Source of the DNA: Alloiococcus otitis ATCC 51267
GTDB lineage: Bacteria; Bacillota; Bacilli; Lactobacillales; Carnobacteriaceae_A
Reading direction: 5' to 3'
Assembly: GCF_000315445.1 (NCBI RefSeq)
Contig: NZ_JH992957.1
Span: 169,047 to 233,046, forward strand
Length of the DNA stretch: 64,000 nt
The notes below the pieces were generated by a model, which saw only the letters and a list, made by a program, of their open reading frames with translations, ran no database searches and was not told where the DNA came from. This document shows, piece after piece, positions 26,125-36,639 of this stretch. Position numbers and translations under genes: made by a program. Position 1 is the stretch's first letter; the number at the start of each line of letters is the position of its first letter.

Positions 26125-26150
26125 AGGGGGAAGTTTTCTAGCTTCCTCCT
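26125..26150 (-). terminator. Bidirectional terminator between lysA and the aminotransferase
   Basis: AGGGGGAAG pairs with CTTCCTCCT (one G-T pair) around an eight-base loop. On the minus strand the stem is followed by TTTTATA, so it best serves the aminotransferase gene. Confidence 0.7.
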
Positions 26151-26193
26151 TTGTCATAAATAATATCGATTTATTGGATTCTTCTTGCCAGAC

Positions 26194-27360
26194 CTAATCT
26201 CCAGTAGAGTAAGTGGACAGGAATGTTTCTAGCCGGTCCATCCCTTCTTCAAGTTGGTCAAGGGAAGTGGCAAAGGAAATTCGGATATAGCCTTCGCCAG
26301 CTTGACCAAAAGCAGAGCCAGGAACCACAGCAAGATGCTGGTCTTCTAGTAAGTTTAGGCAAAAGTTAAAGGCATTGGGGTCATAGGACTTAATTGAAGG
26401 GAAGATGTAAAAGCTTCCTTGGGATTTGCTATAGTCGAGGCCCATCTTATCCAAGCGCTGAACCAGGTATGCTAGTCGCTCCCGGTAGGCCTGGTTCATT
26501 TTTTGAGGAATATGGAGGCCATGTTTGAGGGCAGCCAGACCAGCGTATTGGCTAGGAAGGCTGGCACAGATAGTATTGTTGAGGTGGGGGATGAGGATGG
26601 ACTGGGTAAGTTTTTTAGAACTTAAGAGGTAACCGAGTCGCCAGCCGGTCATGGCATGAGACTTGGATAGGCCATTAATGATAATTGCCTGGTCCTTGAT
26701 TTCAGGAAATTGACTGAAGCTGACATGGTCTTGGGTCAAACTGTTTTCACCATAAATTTCATCGCTCAAGAGGAAAATATCATGGTCTTTGATGACCTTG
26801 ACCAAGGCTTGGGCCTGGTCTTGATTTACAGACACACCAGTGGGGTTGGTCGGATAGTTTAAGATGATAGCTTTGGTTTTTGGAGTGATTTTTTCCTCTA
26901 CTTGTTGTGGGCTGAGGACAAAGTTAGTCTCTGAGGTGTCGATTGGGATGACCTCACCGCCTAACATGGTCACAATTGCCTGGTAGGCAGGATAGGCTGG
27001 TTGGGGGATAATGACTTGGTCGCCCTTTTCCAAAATAGTTCTTAAAGAGGAGTCAATGGCTTCACTTCCTCCAGCAGTCACAATGATTTGGTCTTCAGGG
27101 TCAAAGTGGACCTGGTATTTGTTGAAGTAATAGTCGCTAATGGCCTGTCTCAGTTCAATTAAACCCGCATTGTGGGAATATTTCAGGGACTTCTTGTCAA
27201 CAAAGGCATCGACTAGAGCTTGCTTAATAAGGGGGTCGGTGTCAAAGTCGGGAACTCCAAGTGTGAGGTTGACGGCATCATCATAGTCACTAGCCTTATT
27301 AGAAAAGTACCTAGTTTGTGGAATGGACATGGATGCAATGGTCGAATTTATCTCTGGCAT
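26194..27360 (-). CDS. Class I/II PLP aminotransferase (PatA-like)
   Basis: 388-aa fold-type I aminotransferase. PLP lysine Lys233 is in NGLSKSHAMTGWRLGY; NYPTNPTG (168-175) and SDEIYG (199-204) are also present. Closest in pattern to PatA/AraT proteins. The dap operon ending 135 bp away uses acetylated intermediates but has no aminotransferase. PatA of B. subtilis is the N-acetyl-LL-diaminopimelate aminotransferase. This gene is therefore the best local candidate for that step. It is convergent, not in the operon, so co-regulation by the riboswitch is not expected. Substrate is inferred. Confidence 0.85.
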   Translation of the reverse strand: MPEINSTIASMSIPQTRYFSNKASDYDDAVNLTLGVPDFDTDPLIKQALVDAFVDKKSLKYSHNAGLIELRQAISDYYFNKYQVHFDPEDQIIVTAGGSEAIDSSLRTILEKGDQVIIPQPAYPAYQAIVTMLGGEVIPIDTSETNFVLSPQQVEEKITPKTKAIILNYPTNPTGVSVNQDQAQALVKVIKDHDIFLLSDEIYGENSLTQDHVSFSQFPEIKDQAIIINGLSKSHAMTGWRLGYLLSSKKLTQSILIPHLNNTICASLPSQYAGLAALKHGLHIPQKMNQAYRERLAYLVQRLDKMGLDYSKSQGSFYIFPSIKSYDPNAFNFCLNLLEDQHLAVVPGSAFGQAGEGYIRISFATSLDQLEEGMDRLETFLSTYSTGD

Positions 27361-27393
27361 AAGAACACTCCCTGATCTAATCTTTTAATTTCC

Positions 27394-27402
27394 ATTATAG
27401 CA
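27394..27402 (-). promoter_or_regulatory. Extended -10 promoter of the aminotransferase gene
   Basis: Minus-strand TGC-TATAAT, 34 bp upstream of the start. Confidence 0.55.
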
Positions 27403-27505
27403 ATTATTTTAAATCTTTTATAGGCCAGCCTAGCTTTATCCTTGCCTACATGACTTTACAAATGTTACAGTGTTTTTAAAACCACAAAAATCATTCGCTA
27501 TATTT

Positions 27506-27533
27506 TTGCTTTTATTGATAGATTCGGTATAAT
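27506..27533 (+). promoter_or_regulatory. Promoter of mltG
   Basis: TTGCTT (27506-27511), 16 bp, TATAAT (27528-27533), 40 bp before the start. Confidence 0.65.
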
Positions 27534-27573
27534 GTTTCCGAGTATGTATTTGTGATAGAAGGTAGGTTAAGTT

Positions 27574-28716
27574 ATGGTAAAGAATGGTTCGGATAGGACT
27601 GTCAAAAAAATAGTGACCATCACCTTATCGGTCTTGGTCGTCCTTTTGCTTGTTTTTTTGGTATCAGGCTACTTTTTTGTCAATTCAGCCCTTGGACCCA
27701 AGGATGAAACAAGTGATGAAGTTATTGAAGTGGAAATCCCCCAGGGGACTTCCCGGTCCAATATTGCCTCTATTTTGGAGGAAGAAGGGGTCATTGACAG
27801 TGCCTTTGTGTATAATACTTATTTAAGAATGAATGATGAGCAAGATTTCCAGGCTGGGACTTATGAAATGTCACCGTCTATGTCTTTAAAAGAGATTACG
27901 GACTATCTCCAAGAGGGTGGGCAACCGATTGGGGTTGAAACAGCAACCTTCAATGTCCCTGAGGGCTATATGTTAGAGCAATTTGCTGAAATCATCGGCA
28001 ATGAAACCCAGTACACAGAAGAGGAATTTATGGACCTAGTCCAGGATGAAGACTTTATCCAAGGCCAAGCTGAAAATTACCCTGACCTCTTAGGGGAGAC
28101 GGCTGACCGGGATGATACCCGGTATAAGTTGGAAGGTTATCTCTATCCGGCTACTTATGAGTACACTGAAGAGGACTCACTGGAGACCATCGTTGGCCGA
28201 ATGATTAGCCAAATGAATGCCGTTGTGGAACCTCACCTGAGTGATATTGAAGCATCTGACTTTACCGTCCATGAAATCCTTACCCTGGCTTCCTTTATTG
28301 AAAGGGAGGGAATCACGGATGAGGACCGGCAAGTAATCTCCGGTGTCTTCCACAACCGCTTGGACCTGGGGATGATGCTGCAAACCGATGTCAGTGTCAC
28401 CTATGCCCTAGGACAGCACCAAGAGCGGATTAGTTATGATGACTTAGAAGTTGATTCAGCCTACAATACCTACCAGCATACTGGACTGGGACCTGGGCCA
28501 GTTAACAGCCCTTCTGCCAATTCCATTGATGCAGCTGTAAACCCAGTTGAAACAGACTATCTTTACTTCCTAGCTGATTTGGAAACCAAGGAAGTCTACT
28601 TCTCAGAGACCTATGAACAACACTTGGAATACCAAAACCAATACTTGAGAGACAATGGGGATGGTTCAGAAGAAGGCCAAGAGACTGAAGAAACTGAGGC
28701 AGAACCAGAAGAATAG
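27574..28716 (+). CDS. mltG: Endolytic transglycosylase MltG
   Basis: Membrane-anchored lytic transglycosylase that cleaves nascent glycan strands and probably ends their elongation. It is 380 aa. One N-terminal transmembrane segment (about 13-36), then a LysM-like region, then the YceG domain with catalytic Glu243 in ASFIEREG and the TGLGPGPVNSP motif. The C-terminal 15 residues are very acidic (EEGQETEETEAEPEE). It precedes udk and greA, as in many Lactobacillales. Confidence 0.95.
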   Translation: MVKNGSDRTVKKIVTITLSVLVVLLLVFLVSGYFFVNSALGPKDETSDEVIEVEIPQGTSRSNIASILEEEGVIDSAFVYNTYLRMNDEQDFQAGTYEMSPSMSLKEITDYLQEGGQPIGVETATFNVPEGYMLEQFAEIIGNETQYTEEEFMDLVQDEDFIQGQAENYPDLLGETADRDDTRYKLEGYLYPATYEYTEEDSLETIVGRMISQMNAVVEPHLSDIEASDFTVHEILTLASFIEREGITDEDRQVISGVFHNRLDLGMMLQTDVSVTYALGQHQERISYDDLEVDSAYNTYQHTGLGPGPVNSPSANSIDAAVNPVETDYLYFLADLETKEVYFSETYEQHLEYQNQYLRDNGDGSEEGQETEETEAEPEE

Positions 28717-28750
28717 GATTTTATTCCGATTAAATGAATAGAAAAGCCAC

Positions 28751-28779
28751 AAAACATTGGGCCTCGGTCCAATGTTTTA
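28751..28779 (+). terminator. Hairpin between mltG and udk
   Basis: AAAACATTGG and CCAATGTTTT form a perfect 10-bp stem with an eight-base loop. The T run is short, so it may only partly terminate. Confidence 0.6.
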
Positions 28780-28803
28780 TGGTGTAGGGATGAAGGTGAA
28801 AAA

Positions 28804-29439
28804 ATGGATGAAAAGGAAAAGCCCTTGGTCATAGGGGTAACCGGTGGGTCGGGCAGTGGGAAAACCAGTGTTACCAAGGCGATTTACAACCACTTCCCCG
28901 GTAAGTCCATCATGATCTTAGAGCATGATTCTTATTACAAGGACCAGAGTCATTTGGACTTCCAAGACCGACTCAAGACTAATTATGACCACCCCCTAGC
29001 CTTTGATACAGAACTCATGGTCGATCAACTCAAGGCCCTCTTAAATAACCAGGCTGTCGATGTACCTGTCTATGACTATAAACGTCACACCAGGAGTTCA
29101 GAGGTCATCCACCAGGAGCCTAAGGAAGTTATTATTGTGGAAGGTATCATGGTTTTAGTGGACCAAGCCTTGCGTAACTTGATGGACATTAAAATTTATG
29201 TGGATACTGATGATGACATCCGGATTATCAGGCGGATTAAGCGGGACATGCAAGACCGGGGTCGGAGCTTGGACTCCATCATTGACCAGTATCTTAGTGT
29301 GGTCAAGCAAATGCATGAACAATTTATTGAACCCTCTAAACGCTATGCCGATATTATCATCCCAGAAGGGTCGCAAAACCAGGTGGCTATTGACTTGGTT
29401 ACGACTAAAATTCAAAATATTTTTGATGAAAGACAATAA
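28804..29439 (+). CDS. udk: Uridine kinase
   Basis: Phosphorylates uridine and cytidine in pyrimidine salvage. It is 211 aa, the family length. P-loop GGSGSGKTS (about 14-22), HDSYYKD (about 41-47), [10 protein letters not shown] (about 81-90), and the lid region [23 protein letters not shown]. Probably read through from mltG past the hairpin. Confidence 0.96.
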   Translation: MDEKEKPLVIGVTGGSGSGKTSVTKAIYNHFPGKSIMILEHDSYYKDQSHLDFQDRLKTNYDHPLAFDTELMVDQLKALLNNQAVDVPVYDYKRHTRSSEVIHQEPKEVIIVEGIMVLVDQALRNLMDIKIYVDTDDDIRIIRRIKRDMQDRGRSLDSIIDQYLSVVKQMHEQFIEPSKRYADIIIPEGSQNQVAIDLVTTKIQNIFDERQ

Positions 29440-29463
29440 AAGAGCTTGGAACCAGGTAATTTC

Positions 29464-29492
29464 TTTACATTTTAAGGAGACCATGGTATCTT
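29464..29492 (+). promoter_or_regulatory. Promoter of greA
   Basis: TTTACA (29464-29469), 17 bp, TATCTT (29487-29492). Confidence 0.5.
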
Positions 29493-29526
29493 AGCCTCAT
29501 TGAAATAAAAAGTAAAGGTGATAAGT

Positions 29527-30000
29527 ATGTCAGATGAAAAAGTTTACCCGATGACACGGGAAGGTAAGGAAAAATTAGAAGCAGAACTGGAAGACTTAAA
29601 GTCCAATAAACGCCCGCAAGTGGTTGAGCGAATCAAGATCGCCCGGGGTTTTGGTGACTTGTCAGAGAACTCGGAATATGAATCAGCCAAGGATGAACAG
29701 GCCTTTATCGAGGGTCGGATCAGCACCTTGCAACACATGCTACAAAATGTGGAAATTATTGAAAAAAAAGATAACGACGGCCGAGTCAGTTTAGGCAGCC
29801 TTGTCCGCTTTAAAGAGTTGCCAGATGGGATTGAAGAAGAATACACTATCGTCGGCAAGGCGGAAAGCGACCCCTTCGCTGGCAAGATCTCCAATGAATC
29901 TCCAATTGCCCAAGCCCTTTTGGATAAACAAGTAGGGGACCTGGTTGAGATTCAAACCCCAGGTGGAGCTATGAATGTCGAAATAATAGAAGTAGCCTAG
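29527..30000 (+). CDS. greA: Transcription elongation factor GreA
   Basis: Rescues backtracked RNA polymerase by stimulating transcript cleavage. It is 157 aa. The N-terminal coiled coil (about 10-75) includes the tip with [12 protein letters not shown], where the acidic residues enter the polymerase channel. The C-terminal FKBP-like domain contains GSLVRF and ends with PGG and a short strand. The ATG at 29527 has AAAGGTG six bases upstream; a GTG at 29518 lies inside that site. Confidence 0.97.
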   Translation: MSDEKVYPMTREGKEKLEAELEDLKSNKRPQVVERIKIARGFGDLSENSEYESAKDEQAFIEGRISTLQHMLQNVEIIEKKDNDGRVSLGSLVRFKELPDGIEEEYTIVGKAESDPFAGKISNESPIAQALLDKQVGDLVEIQTPGGAMNVEIIEVA

Positions 30001-30001
30001 G

Positions 30002-30031
30002 AAAAAAGCTGGATTTTATTCCAGCTTTTTT
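30002..30031 (+). terminator. Terminator of greA
   Basis: AAAAAAGCTGG and CCAGCTTTTTT with an eight-base loop. Confidence 0.92.
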
Positions 30032-30104
30032 AACTTATCCAGTGGTGAATGGGACCTAAGACTGATCTTGCCTATAAAAGCTATAAATCGGCTCTTTTAA
30101 CCAG

Positions 30105-30110
30105 TATAAT
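30105..30110 (+). promoter_or_regulatory. -10 element of the liaFSR operon
   Basis: TATAAT 30 bp before liaF, with no recognisable -35. This fits a promoter that depends on an activator such as LiaR, but no LiaR site was identified with confidence. Confidence 0.4.
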
Positions 30111-30139
30111 AAGGGTATTAAAGAATAGGAGCCAATCTC

Positions 30140-30883
30140 ATGGACAGAATAAATAAAGATGTCGTCATTTTCATCCTAATATTGGTCCTAGTCGCTAGCA
30201 TGGGCCTTGAGCTTGCGGCCAGTCCCTTCCCCTTGATATTGATCCTAGCAGGGATCGTGGGTTTATACCTAACCCAAAGCAAGGGGAAAGAGTCATATAG
30301 TTTAATGTTCATCATGAGCTTGGCTGCCATCAGCCTGGCCTTGCTCAATACCTATTCGGCTTGGATTATCTTAGCCATCCTTGTTATCATTATTTTTACT
30401 CGGAACCAGTCTTTCTTTCAATCGCTGAAAGATAGCTTGTTTGAAACAAATTTTTCCTGGACGGGTAGTGAATATATCTCAGTAAAATTTGACCAAGACC
30501 ACGAAAGATCCATCAAGCGGACACGGCGTAAGTGGATTGGTCGCGAAAGCGATGAAAATTTGGTTTATCAATGGGAAGATATTGTCTATACCAAGTTTGC
30601 AGGGGACACCTTCATTGATTTGGGCAACACCATCATGCCCAAGGATCAAAATGTTATACTAATCCGCAAGGTTTTTGGGGACTTGAAGATTTTGATTCCC
30701 CAAGAGGTCGCTGTTTCTTTGGACATTAGTATTTTGCTAGGCAAGGTACGGATTGGGGAGGACGAGTTAACCTTAAACAATGAGGTGGTCACTTACCGGT
30801 CAGACCATTTTGACCAGACCGACCGCAAGTTAAAAATTATGACAACCAGTATTTTTGGAGATGTTGAGGTGGTCTTCTTATGA
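30140..30883 (+). CDS. liaF: LiaF-type membrane regulator
   Basis: 247 aa. Four hydrophobic segments in the first 90 residues, then a cytoplasmic or surface LiaF/VraT C-terminal domain (about 105-247) of short beta strands, including VFGDLKILIP and the terminal TSIFGDVEVVFL. In relatives LiaF keeps the LiaS kinase inactive until cell-envelope stress. It is the first gene of liaF-liaS-liaR, and its stop overlaps the liaS start. Confidence 0.9.
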   Translation: MDRINKDVVIFILILVLVASMGLELAASPFPLILILAGIVGLYLTQSKGKESYSLMFIMSLAAISLALLNTYSAWIILAILVIIIFTRNQSFFQSLKDSLFETNFSWTGSEYISVKFDQDHERSIKRTRRKWIGRESDENLVYQWEDIVYTKFAGDTFIDLGNTIMPKDQNVILIRKVFGDLKILIPQEVAVSLDISILLGKVRIGEDELTLNNEVVTYRSDHFDQTDRKLKIMTTSIFGDVEVVFL

Positions 30884-31941
30884 AAGATCATATCAAAAGA
30901 CTTATCTTAACCAATATCTTGGTCATCATCATCTTGATTTTGGCTATAGCGGTCACTCTCAGATACTTTACGGAATATAGCCTAGTGGGTTTAGTAATAG
31001 ATGACTATTACTCCTTTCCCTACTTAATGGTCTTGCTTATTTTTTCCTTTATTTTGACCCTGGCTTTTTACGGGATCCCCACCCTTTTAAAATACCGGCG
31101 AGACCGAAAAATTGAACAAGCCTTGAAGTCGCTCATTGAAGGAAATTATTCTTCCAACTTAATAGCCCGGATGACTTATGCCCCCAAGGCTCAGATCAGC
31201 CCCAAAATTGACCAGGCCTTTTTACAGCTCCAGAAAAAATTGATCAGCATTTCCAATGAAATCCTTTTAACTAAGGAAGAGCAGGCCCAGTTGGGGACGG
31301 AGACCCGGGAAGAAATTTTGGAGGCTGAACGCAAACGGATTGCCCGGGAGCTCCACGATTCAGTCAGCCAGCACCTTTTTGCCTCTTCTATGATTTTATC
31401 GGCTATAAATGAGCAAGACCTCTTGGCTCAAGACTATCCGGCTATCAGCCAGCAGTTGGCTAATGTGGAGCAGATAATTAACAACTCTCAATTAGAAATG
31501 CGGGCCCTCTTGCTGCACTTGCGGCCTGTCCAACTCAACAATAAGTCTCTAAAAGAAGGCATCAGTCACTTATTAAAAGAGTTAGCCAGTAAGGTTAAGA
31601 TGGCTATCAAGCAAGATTTAGACGAGGTGACCTTACCCACCAGTATAGAAGATGACCTCTTCCGAGTGGTCCAAGAACTTTTATCTAATGTCTTAAGACA
31701 CTCTCAAGCTGAGGAAGTGGAAGTCTATCTCAAAGAAAGGCCTCAAAAGATTGTCTTAAGGGTAGTGGATGATGGCCTAGGCTTTGACCTAGACGAGGAC
31801 CGGTCTGGCTCTTATGGCTTGGCTAATATTGAGGAGAGAATTTCTGGCATGGGGGGCAATGTCAAGATTGTCTCCCTAAAAAATCAAGGGACCAGTGTGG
31901 AGATAACGATTCCGATAGATTTGGAGGAAGCTAATGATTAA
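30880..31941 (+). CDS. liaS: LiaS-type sensor histidine kinase
   Basis: 353-aa NarL-class kinase. Two transmembrane helices (about 8-28 and 47-67) with a short extracellular loop, a linker, the HisKA_3 box ERKRIARELHDSVSQ with phospho-acceptor His159, and an HATPase_c domain with DDGLGF and GSYGLANIEER. The short sensor loop marks it as an intramembrane-sensing kinase that works with LiaF. It overlaps liaF and liaR, so stoichiometric production is likely. Confidence 0.95.
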   Translation: MKDHIKRLILTNILVIIILILAIAVTLRYFTEYSLVGLVIDDYYSFPYLMVLLIFSFILTLAFYGIPTLLKYRRDRKIEQALKSLIEGNYSSNLIARMTYAPKAQISPKIDQAFLQLQKKLISISNEILLTKEEQAQLGTETREEILEAERKRIARELHDSVSQHLFASSMILSAINEQDLLAQDYPAISQQLANVEQIINNSQLEMRALLLHLRPVQLNNKSLKEGISHLLKELASKVKMAIKQDLDEVTLPTSIEDDLFRVVQELLSNVLRHSQAEEVEVYLKERPQKIVLRVVDDGLGFDLDEDRSGSYGLANIEERISGMGGNVKIVSLKNQGTSVEITIPIDLEEAND

Positions 31942-32566
31942 AGTAATGTTAGTCGATGACCATCCCATGGTCCGACTGGGTTTATCGTCTTATTTTTCCA
32001 TCCAGAGTGATATGGAAGTGGTCGGTGAGGCTGACAATGGACAAACAGGCGTGGAGATGGCCTTAACCCAAAAACCGGATATTATTTTGATGGACTTGGT
32101 TATGGATGGGATGGATGGCATCCAAGCCACCAAGGCTATAATGACAGAATGGCCCCAAGCCAAAATTATTATCCTAACCAGCTTTATTGATGATGAGAAG
32201 GTCTTCCCGGCCATGGAGTCCGGGGCAAGTGGCTATTTGCTCAAAACTTCTTCTGCTGCTGAAATAGCCAATGCTATCCGGGCCATTGACAAAGGGGATA
32301 GCGTTTTTGAAGAAGAGGTGACCCAGAAAGTTATTCAAAGGCACAGCCATGACCAGGCAAGCCAGCCTCATGATGACTTGACCAAAAGAGAGCTGGAAAT
32401 CCTTTCTTATATTGCTAAGGGCTATAGTAACCAGGAAATTTCTGATGCTTGCTTTATTACCTTGAAGACGGTTAAAACTCATGTTTCCAATATCTTGTCT
32501 AAGTTAGATGTGGTGGACCGAACCCAGGCTGCTATCTACGCCTACCGCCATGGTTTAGCTGAGTAA
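31934..32566 (+). CDS. liaR: LiaR-type response regulator
   Basis: 210 aa. Receiver domain with Asp8-Asp9, phospho-acceptor Asp54 (LMDLVMDGMDG) and Lys in LKTS, followed by a NarL/LuxR helix-turn-helix (about 145-205; LTKRELEILSYIAKGYSNQEI). Partner of the overlapping liaS. Relatives control cell-wall stress genes and contribute to daptomycin and bacitracin responses. Confidence 0.95.
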   Translation: MIKVMLVDDHPMVRLGLSSYFSIQSDMEVVGEADNGQTGVEMALTQKPDIILMDLVMDGMDGIQATKAIMTEWPQAKIIILTSFIDDEKVFPAMESGASGYLLKTSSAAEIANAIRAIDKGDSVFEEEVTQKVIQRHSHDQASQPHDDLTKRELEILSYIAKGYSNQEISDACFITLKTVKTHVSNILSKLDVVDRTQAAIYAYRHGLAE

Positions 32567-32597
32567 AAAAGCCGAGACAATTGTCTCGGCTTTTTTG
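32565..32597. terminator. Bidirectional terminator between liaR and rnjA
   Basis: AAAAAAGCCGAGACAA and TTGTCTCGGCTTTTTT form a 16-bp perfect palindrome with A and T tails, suitable for both converging genes. Confidence 0.93.
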
Positions 32598-32615
32598 TTT
32601 GATTTTTTATTCAGT

Positions 32616-34289
32616 TTAATTACTGGTTAATACAACAGGTAGGATAATGGGTTTCCGTTCGGTTTCTTCAAATAAGAAGGATTTAACGGCTTCTGTCAGG
32701 TTATTGCGGAGCTTATATTCATTGACATGCTTGTATTGGAAGGAGTCTTGGATGGACTGGTAGGCGACTCTTTGGGCCTGCTTGATCAAATCTTCTGACT
32801 CCCGCATGTAAATAAAGCCCCGGGAGACGATATCCGGTCCAGCAATAACCTGTCGTTTTTGGGTATCGATGGTTGCGACGACTACAACTAAGCCGTTATC
32901 AGATAGGTTCTTCCGGTCTCTTAATACCACACTGCCAATGTCCCCGATCCCACTGCCGTCGATGTAAACTGACCCGGCTGGGAAATCACCAGCTAAGCGG
33001 GCTGAATCTTCGGTCATGGCTAGGACCTGACCGTTATCCAAAATGAAGCAGTTGTTTTTTTCTACTCCGGTTTGGATAGCTAAGTTGGCGTGGATTTTTT
33101 GCATCCGGTGCTCTCCGTGGATAGGAATGAAGAATTTCGGTCGCATGAGACTGAGCATCAATTTTTGCTCTTCCTGGCTACCGTGACCGGAAGTGTGGAT
33201 GGTGTTGACCTCGCCGTGGATAACCTCAGCGCCAGCCTCCATCAATTGGTTGATGACATTATTAACGGAAGTGGTGTTGCCTGGAATCGGCGAGGAAGAG
33301 AAGACCACGGTATCACCTGGCTGGATGGAAATTTGCCTGTGGCTTCCATTGGCAATTCGACTCAAAGCAGCCATGGGTTCACCCTGAGACCCTGTACAGA
33401 GGATTAAAGTCTCTTGAGGATCTAGCTGTTTTAAGTCATGGGCATTGACGAAAATATCCGTATCAGATTCAATAATCCCCATTTCTTGGGCCACTTCAAC
33501 GGAGTTGTTCATGGACCGACCAAAGACTGCAATTTTCCGTCCGGTTTGGTGGGCGGCTTGGACCACCTGGTTAATCCGAGAAACATTAGAAGCGAAGGTG
33601 GCAAAAATAATCCGACTATTAATATTTTGCAAAAGTTTTAGGATGGTTTCCCCCACTACTTGTTCTGACTGGGTAAAGCCGGAAACCTCAGCGTTGGTAG
33701 AATCAGATAGGAGGGCCAGGACACCTTCTTCACCGATACGAGCCATCTTGTGGAGGTTGGCGCGTTGACCAACTGGGGTAAAGTCAAATTTGAAGTCACC
33801 CGTTTGGACAATGTTGCCGTTAGGTGTTTTGACAACAATCCCGTATGATTCAGGGACAGAGTGGGTCGTTTTAAAGAAGCCAACTGATGTCTTGTCCAAC
33901 TTAATAACTGTATCTTCATCGATTTCGTGAATTTCAGTTGACCGCAAGAGTTTGTGCTCGCTGAGTTTGTTGCGGATCATAGCAGAAGCTAGGTGACCGG
34001 CATAAATCGGGACATTGATCTCTTTTAGTAAATAGGGGATGCCCCCAACGTGGTCTTCGTGGGAGTGGGTAATAAAAAGCCCCTTGATCTTATCTTGGTT
34101 TTCGACCAAGTAGGTGTAGTCGGGAATCACATAGTCGATCCCCAGCAAACTGTCTTCTGGGAACTTGATCCCTGCATCAATGATGATGATTTCGTCTTGA
34201 AATTGGACGCCATAGGTGTTTTTACCAATTTCATCTAAGCCTCCGATACCAAATATGGCAACTTCATTGTTATTTATGTCGACTGTCAT
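32616..34289 (-). CDS. rnjA: Ribonuclease J1
   Basis: 5'-3' exonuclease and endonuclease for mRNA decay and rRNA processing. It is 557 aa, like B. subtilis J1 (555). Beta-lactamase fold with the metal motif HSHEDH (75-80), the beta-CASP part in the middle, and the late catalytic region with [12 protein letters not shown] and PIHGE. All metal ligands are present, so it is J1- rather than J2-like. RBS AAGGAG. Its predicted mRNA begins with a stem-loop (separate entry). The rpoY gene often found before rnjA is not present here. Confidence 0.96.
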   Translation of the reverse strand: MTVDINNNEVAIFGIGGLDEIGKNTYGVQFQDEIIIIDAGIKFPEDSLLGIDYVIPDYTYLVENQDKIKGLFITHSHEDHVGGIPYLLKEINVPIYAGHLASAMIRNKLSEHKLLRSTEIHEIDEDTVIKLDKTSVGFFKTTHSVPESYGIVVKTPNGNIVQTGDFKFDFTPVGQRANLHKMARIGEEGVLALLSDSTNAEVSGFTQSEQVVGETILKLLQNINSRIIFATFASNVSRINQVVQAAHQTGRKIAVFGRSMNNSVEVAQEMGIIESDTDIFVNAHDLKQLDPQETLILCTGSQGEPMAALSRIANGSHRQISIQPGDTVVFSSSPIPGNTTSVNNVINQLMEAGAEVIHGEVNTIHTSGHGSQEEQKLMLSLMRPKFFIPIHGEHRMQKIHANLAIQTGVEKNNCFILDNGQVLAMTEDSARLAGDFPAGSVYIDGSGIGDIGSVVLRDRKNLSDNGLVVVVATIDTQKRQVIAGPDIVSRGFIYMRESEDLIKQAQRVAYQSIQDSFQYKHVNEYKLRNNLTEAVKSFLFEETERKPIILPVVLTSN

Positions 34290-34336
34290 CTTGTCTTATA
34301 TCTCCTTATCATAAAAAATATTTTCCAGTTCTATTT

Positions 34337-34362
34337 CTAATTGGCGTCTTGGGCCCAATTAG
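34337..34362 (-). promoter_or_regulatory. Stem-loop at the predicted 5' end of rnjA mRNA
   Basis: CTAATTGG and CCAATTAG form an 8-bp stem with a ten-base loop. The predicted start of transcription from the promoter at 34369-34397 falls at about 34362, so the stem would be at the extreme 5' end. Confidence 0.55.
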
Positions 34363-34368
34363 AGCTAC

Positions 34369-34397
34369 TTTATAGTTTATCACAAGTCTATCTTCAA
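34369..34397 (-). promoter_or_regulatory. Promoter of rnjA
   Basis: Minus strand TTGAAG (34397-34392), 17 bp, TATAAA (34374-34369). Confidence 0.6.
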
Positions 34398-34503
34398 GTA
34401 TAGATTTACATATGCTAGGATGAGAATAGATTGTGACAAGGAGACTTTGCATTAAGGTCTAACGCTTTAGTAAGCTGGCCTTCATTTACTATAAATTCAC
34501 AAA

Positions 34504-34546
34504 AGAAAGCTCAAAGCTTCGTACTATGGACAAGCCTTGAGCGTTT
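34504..34546 (-). terminator. Terminator of def
   Basis: On the minus strand GCTCAAGGCTT and AAGCTTTGAGC form a stem with one bulge, followed by TTTCTTTT. It separates def from rnjA. Confidence 0.75.
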
Positions 34547-34582
34547 TGTTTTATTAATATGGGATGATCAAGGTAAGTTAGG

Positions 34583-35146
34583 TTAGTTAACCCCTAATAA
34601 TTCCACGTCATCTGGTAGGGCCAGAGGGTTATCGGGATCAATCCGGTCAAAGAAGAGAACGCCATTTAAGTGGTCGATTTCATGTTGAACCACAATAGCT
34701 GGGTAGTTGCGCAAGCGTTCTTCATGCTTCTGGCCATCTTGGTCAAAATACTGGATTTTAACCCGAGCAGCCCGGGGCACGATTCCCGCTACTTTGCGGT
34801 CAACTGACAAGCAACCTTCACCAGTTGGTAGGGCCGTCTTGCCAGCAGAATGGCTAATAATTTTAGGGTTAAACATAATCCGGCTAAATTCCTGGCCGTC
34901 ATTTTCTTCTTCAGACAAGTAGACAGCGATAAAACGCTTGGAGATATCGATCTGAGGGGCTGCTATCCCAACCCCGGGTCTAAGATCGTATTTTTCCGCA
35001 AGCTCAGGGTCTTGACTGTTCTTGACAAATTCTAACATATCTTGAGCCGTTTGCTTGCTAGCGTCATCGAGAGGAAAGGTAACTTCTTCAGCAACCTTTC
35101 GTAAGGTGGGGTGACCTTCCCGGATAATATCTTTCATTGTGATCAT
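34583..35146 (-). CDS. def: Peptide deformylase
   Basis: Removes the formyl group from new proteins. It is 187 aa. Metal ligands: Cys112 in EGCLSV and HEIDH (155-159); motif I GVGIAAPQ (58-65). The length and the insert between motifs fit the type II (Gram-positive) class. The ATG at 35146 has AGGAGTGG six bases upstream. A longer in-frame start overlaps that site. Confidence 0.96.
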   Translation of the reverse strand: MITMKDIIREGHPTLRKVAEEVTFPLDDASKQTAQDMLEFVKNSQDPELAEKYDLRPGVGIAAPQIDISKRFIAVYLSEEENDGQEFSRIMFNPKIISHSAGKTALPTGEGCLSVDRKVAGIVPRAARVKIQYFDQDGQKHEERLRNYPAIVVQHEIDHLNGVLFFDRIDPDNPLALPDDVELLGVN

Positions 35147-35170
35147 TTTACCACTCCTAATCAATAGTTT

Positions 35171-35199
35171 AGTATAGCAATAAGATAAAAATTAAGCAA
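35171..35199 (-). promoter_or_regulatory. Promoter of def
   Basis: Minus strand TTGCTT (35199-35194), 17 bp, TATACT (35176-35171), which also has an upstream TGC. Confidence 0.65.
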
Positions 35200-36637
<1,438 letters not shown>

Positions 36638-36639
36638 CC

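Noticed and set aside
29483-29494. A three-codon frame (ATG GTA TCT TAG) after AAGGAG before greA
   Set aside because: It overlaps the predicted greA -10 hexamer and is probably chance; I have no evidence that it is an attenuator peptide.
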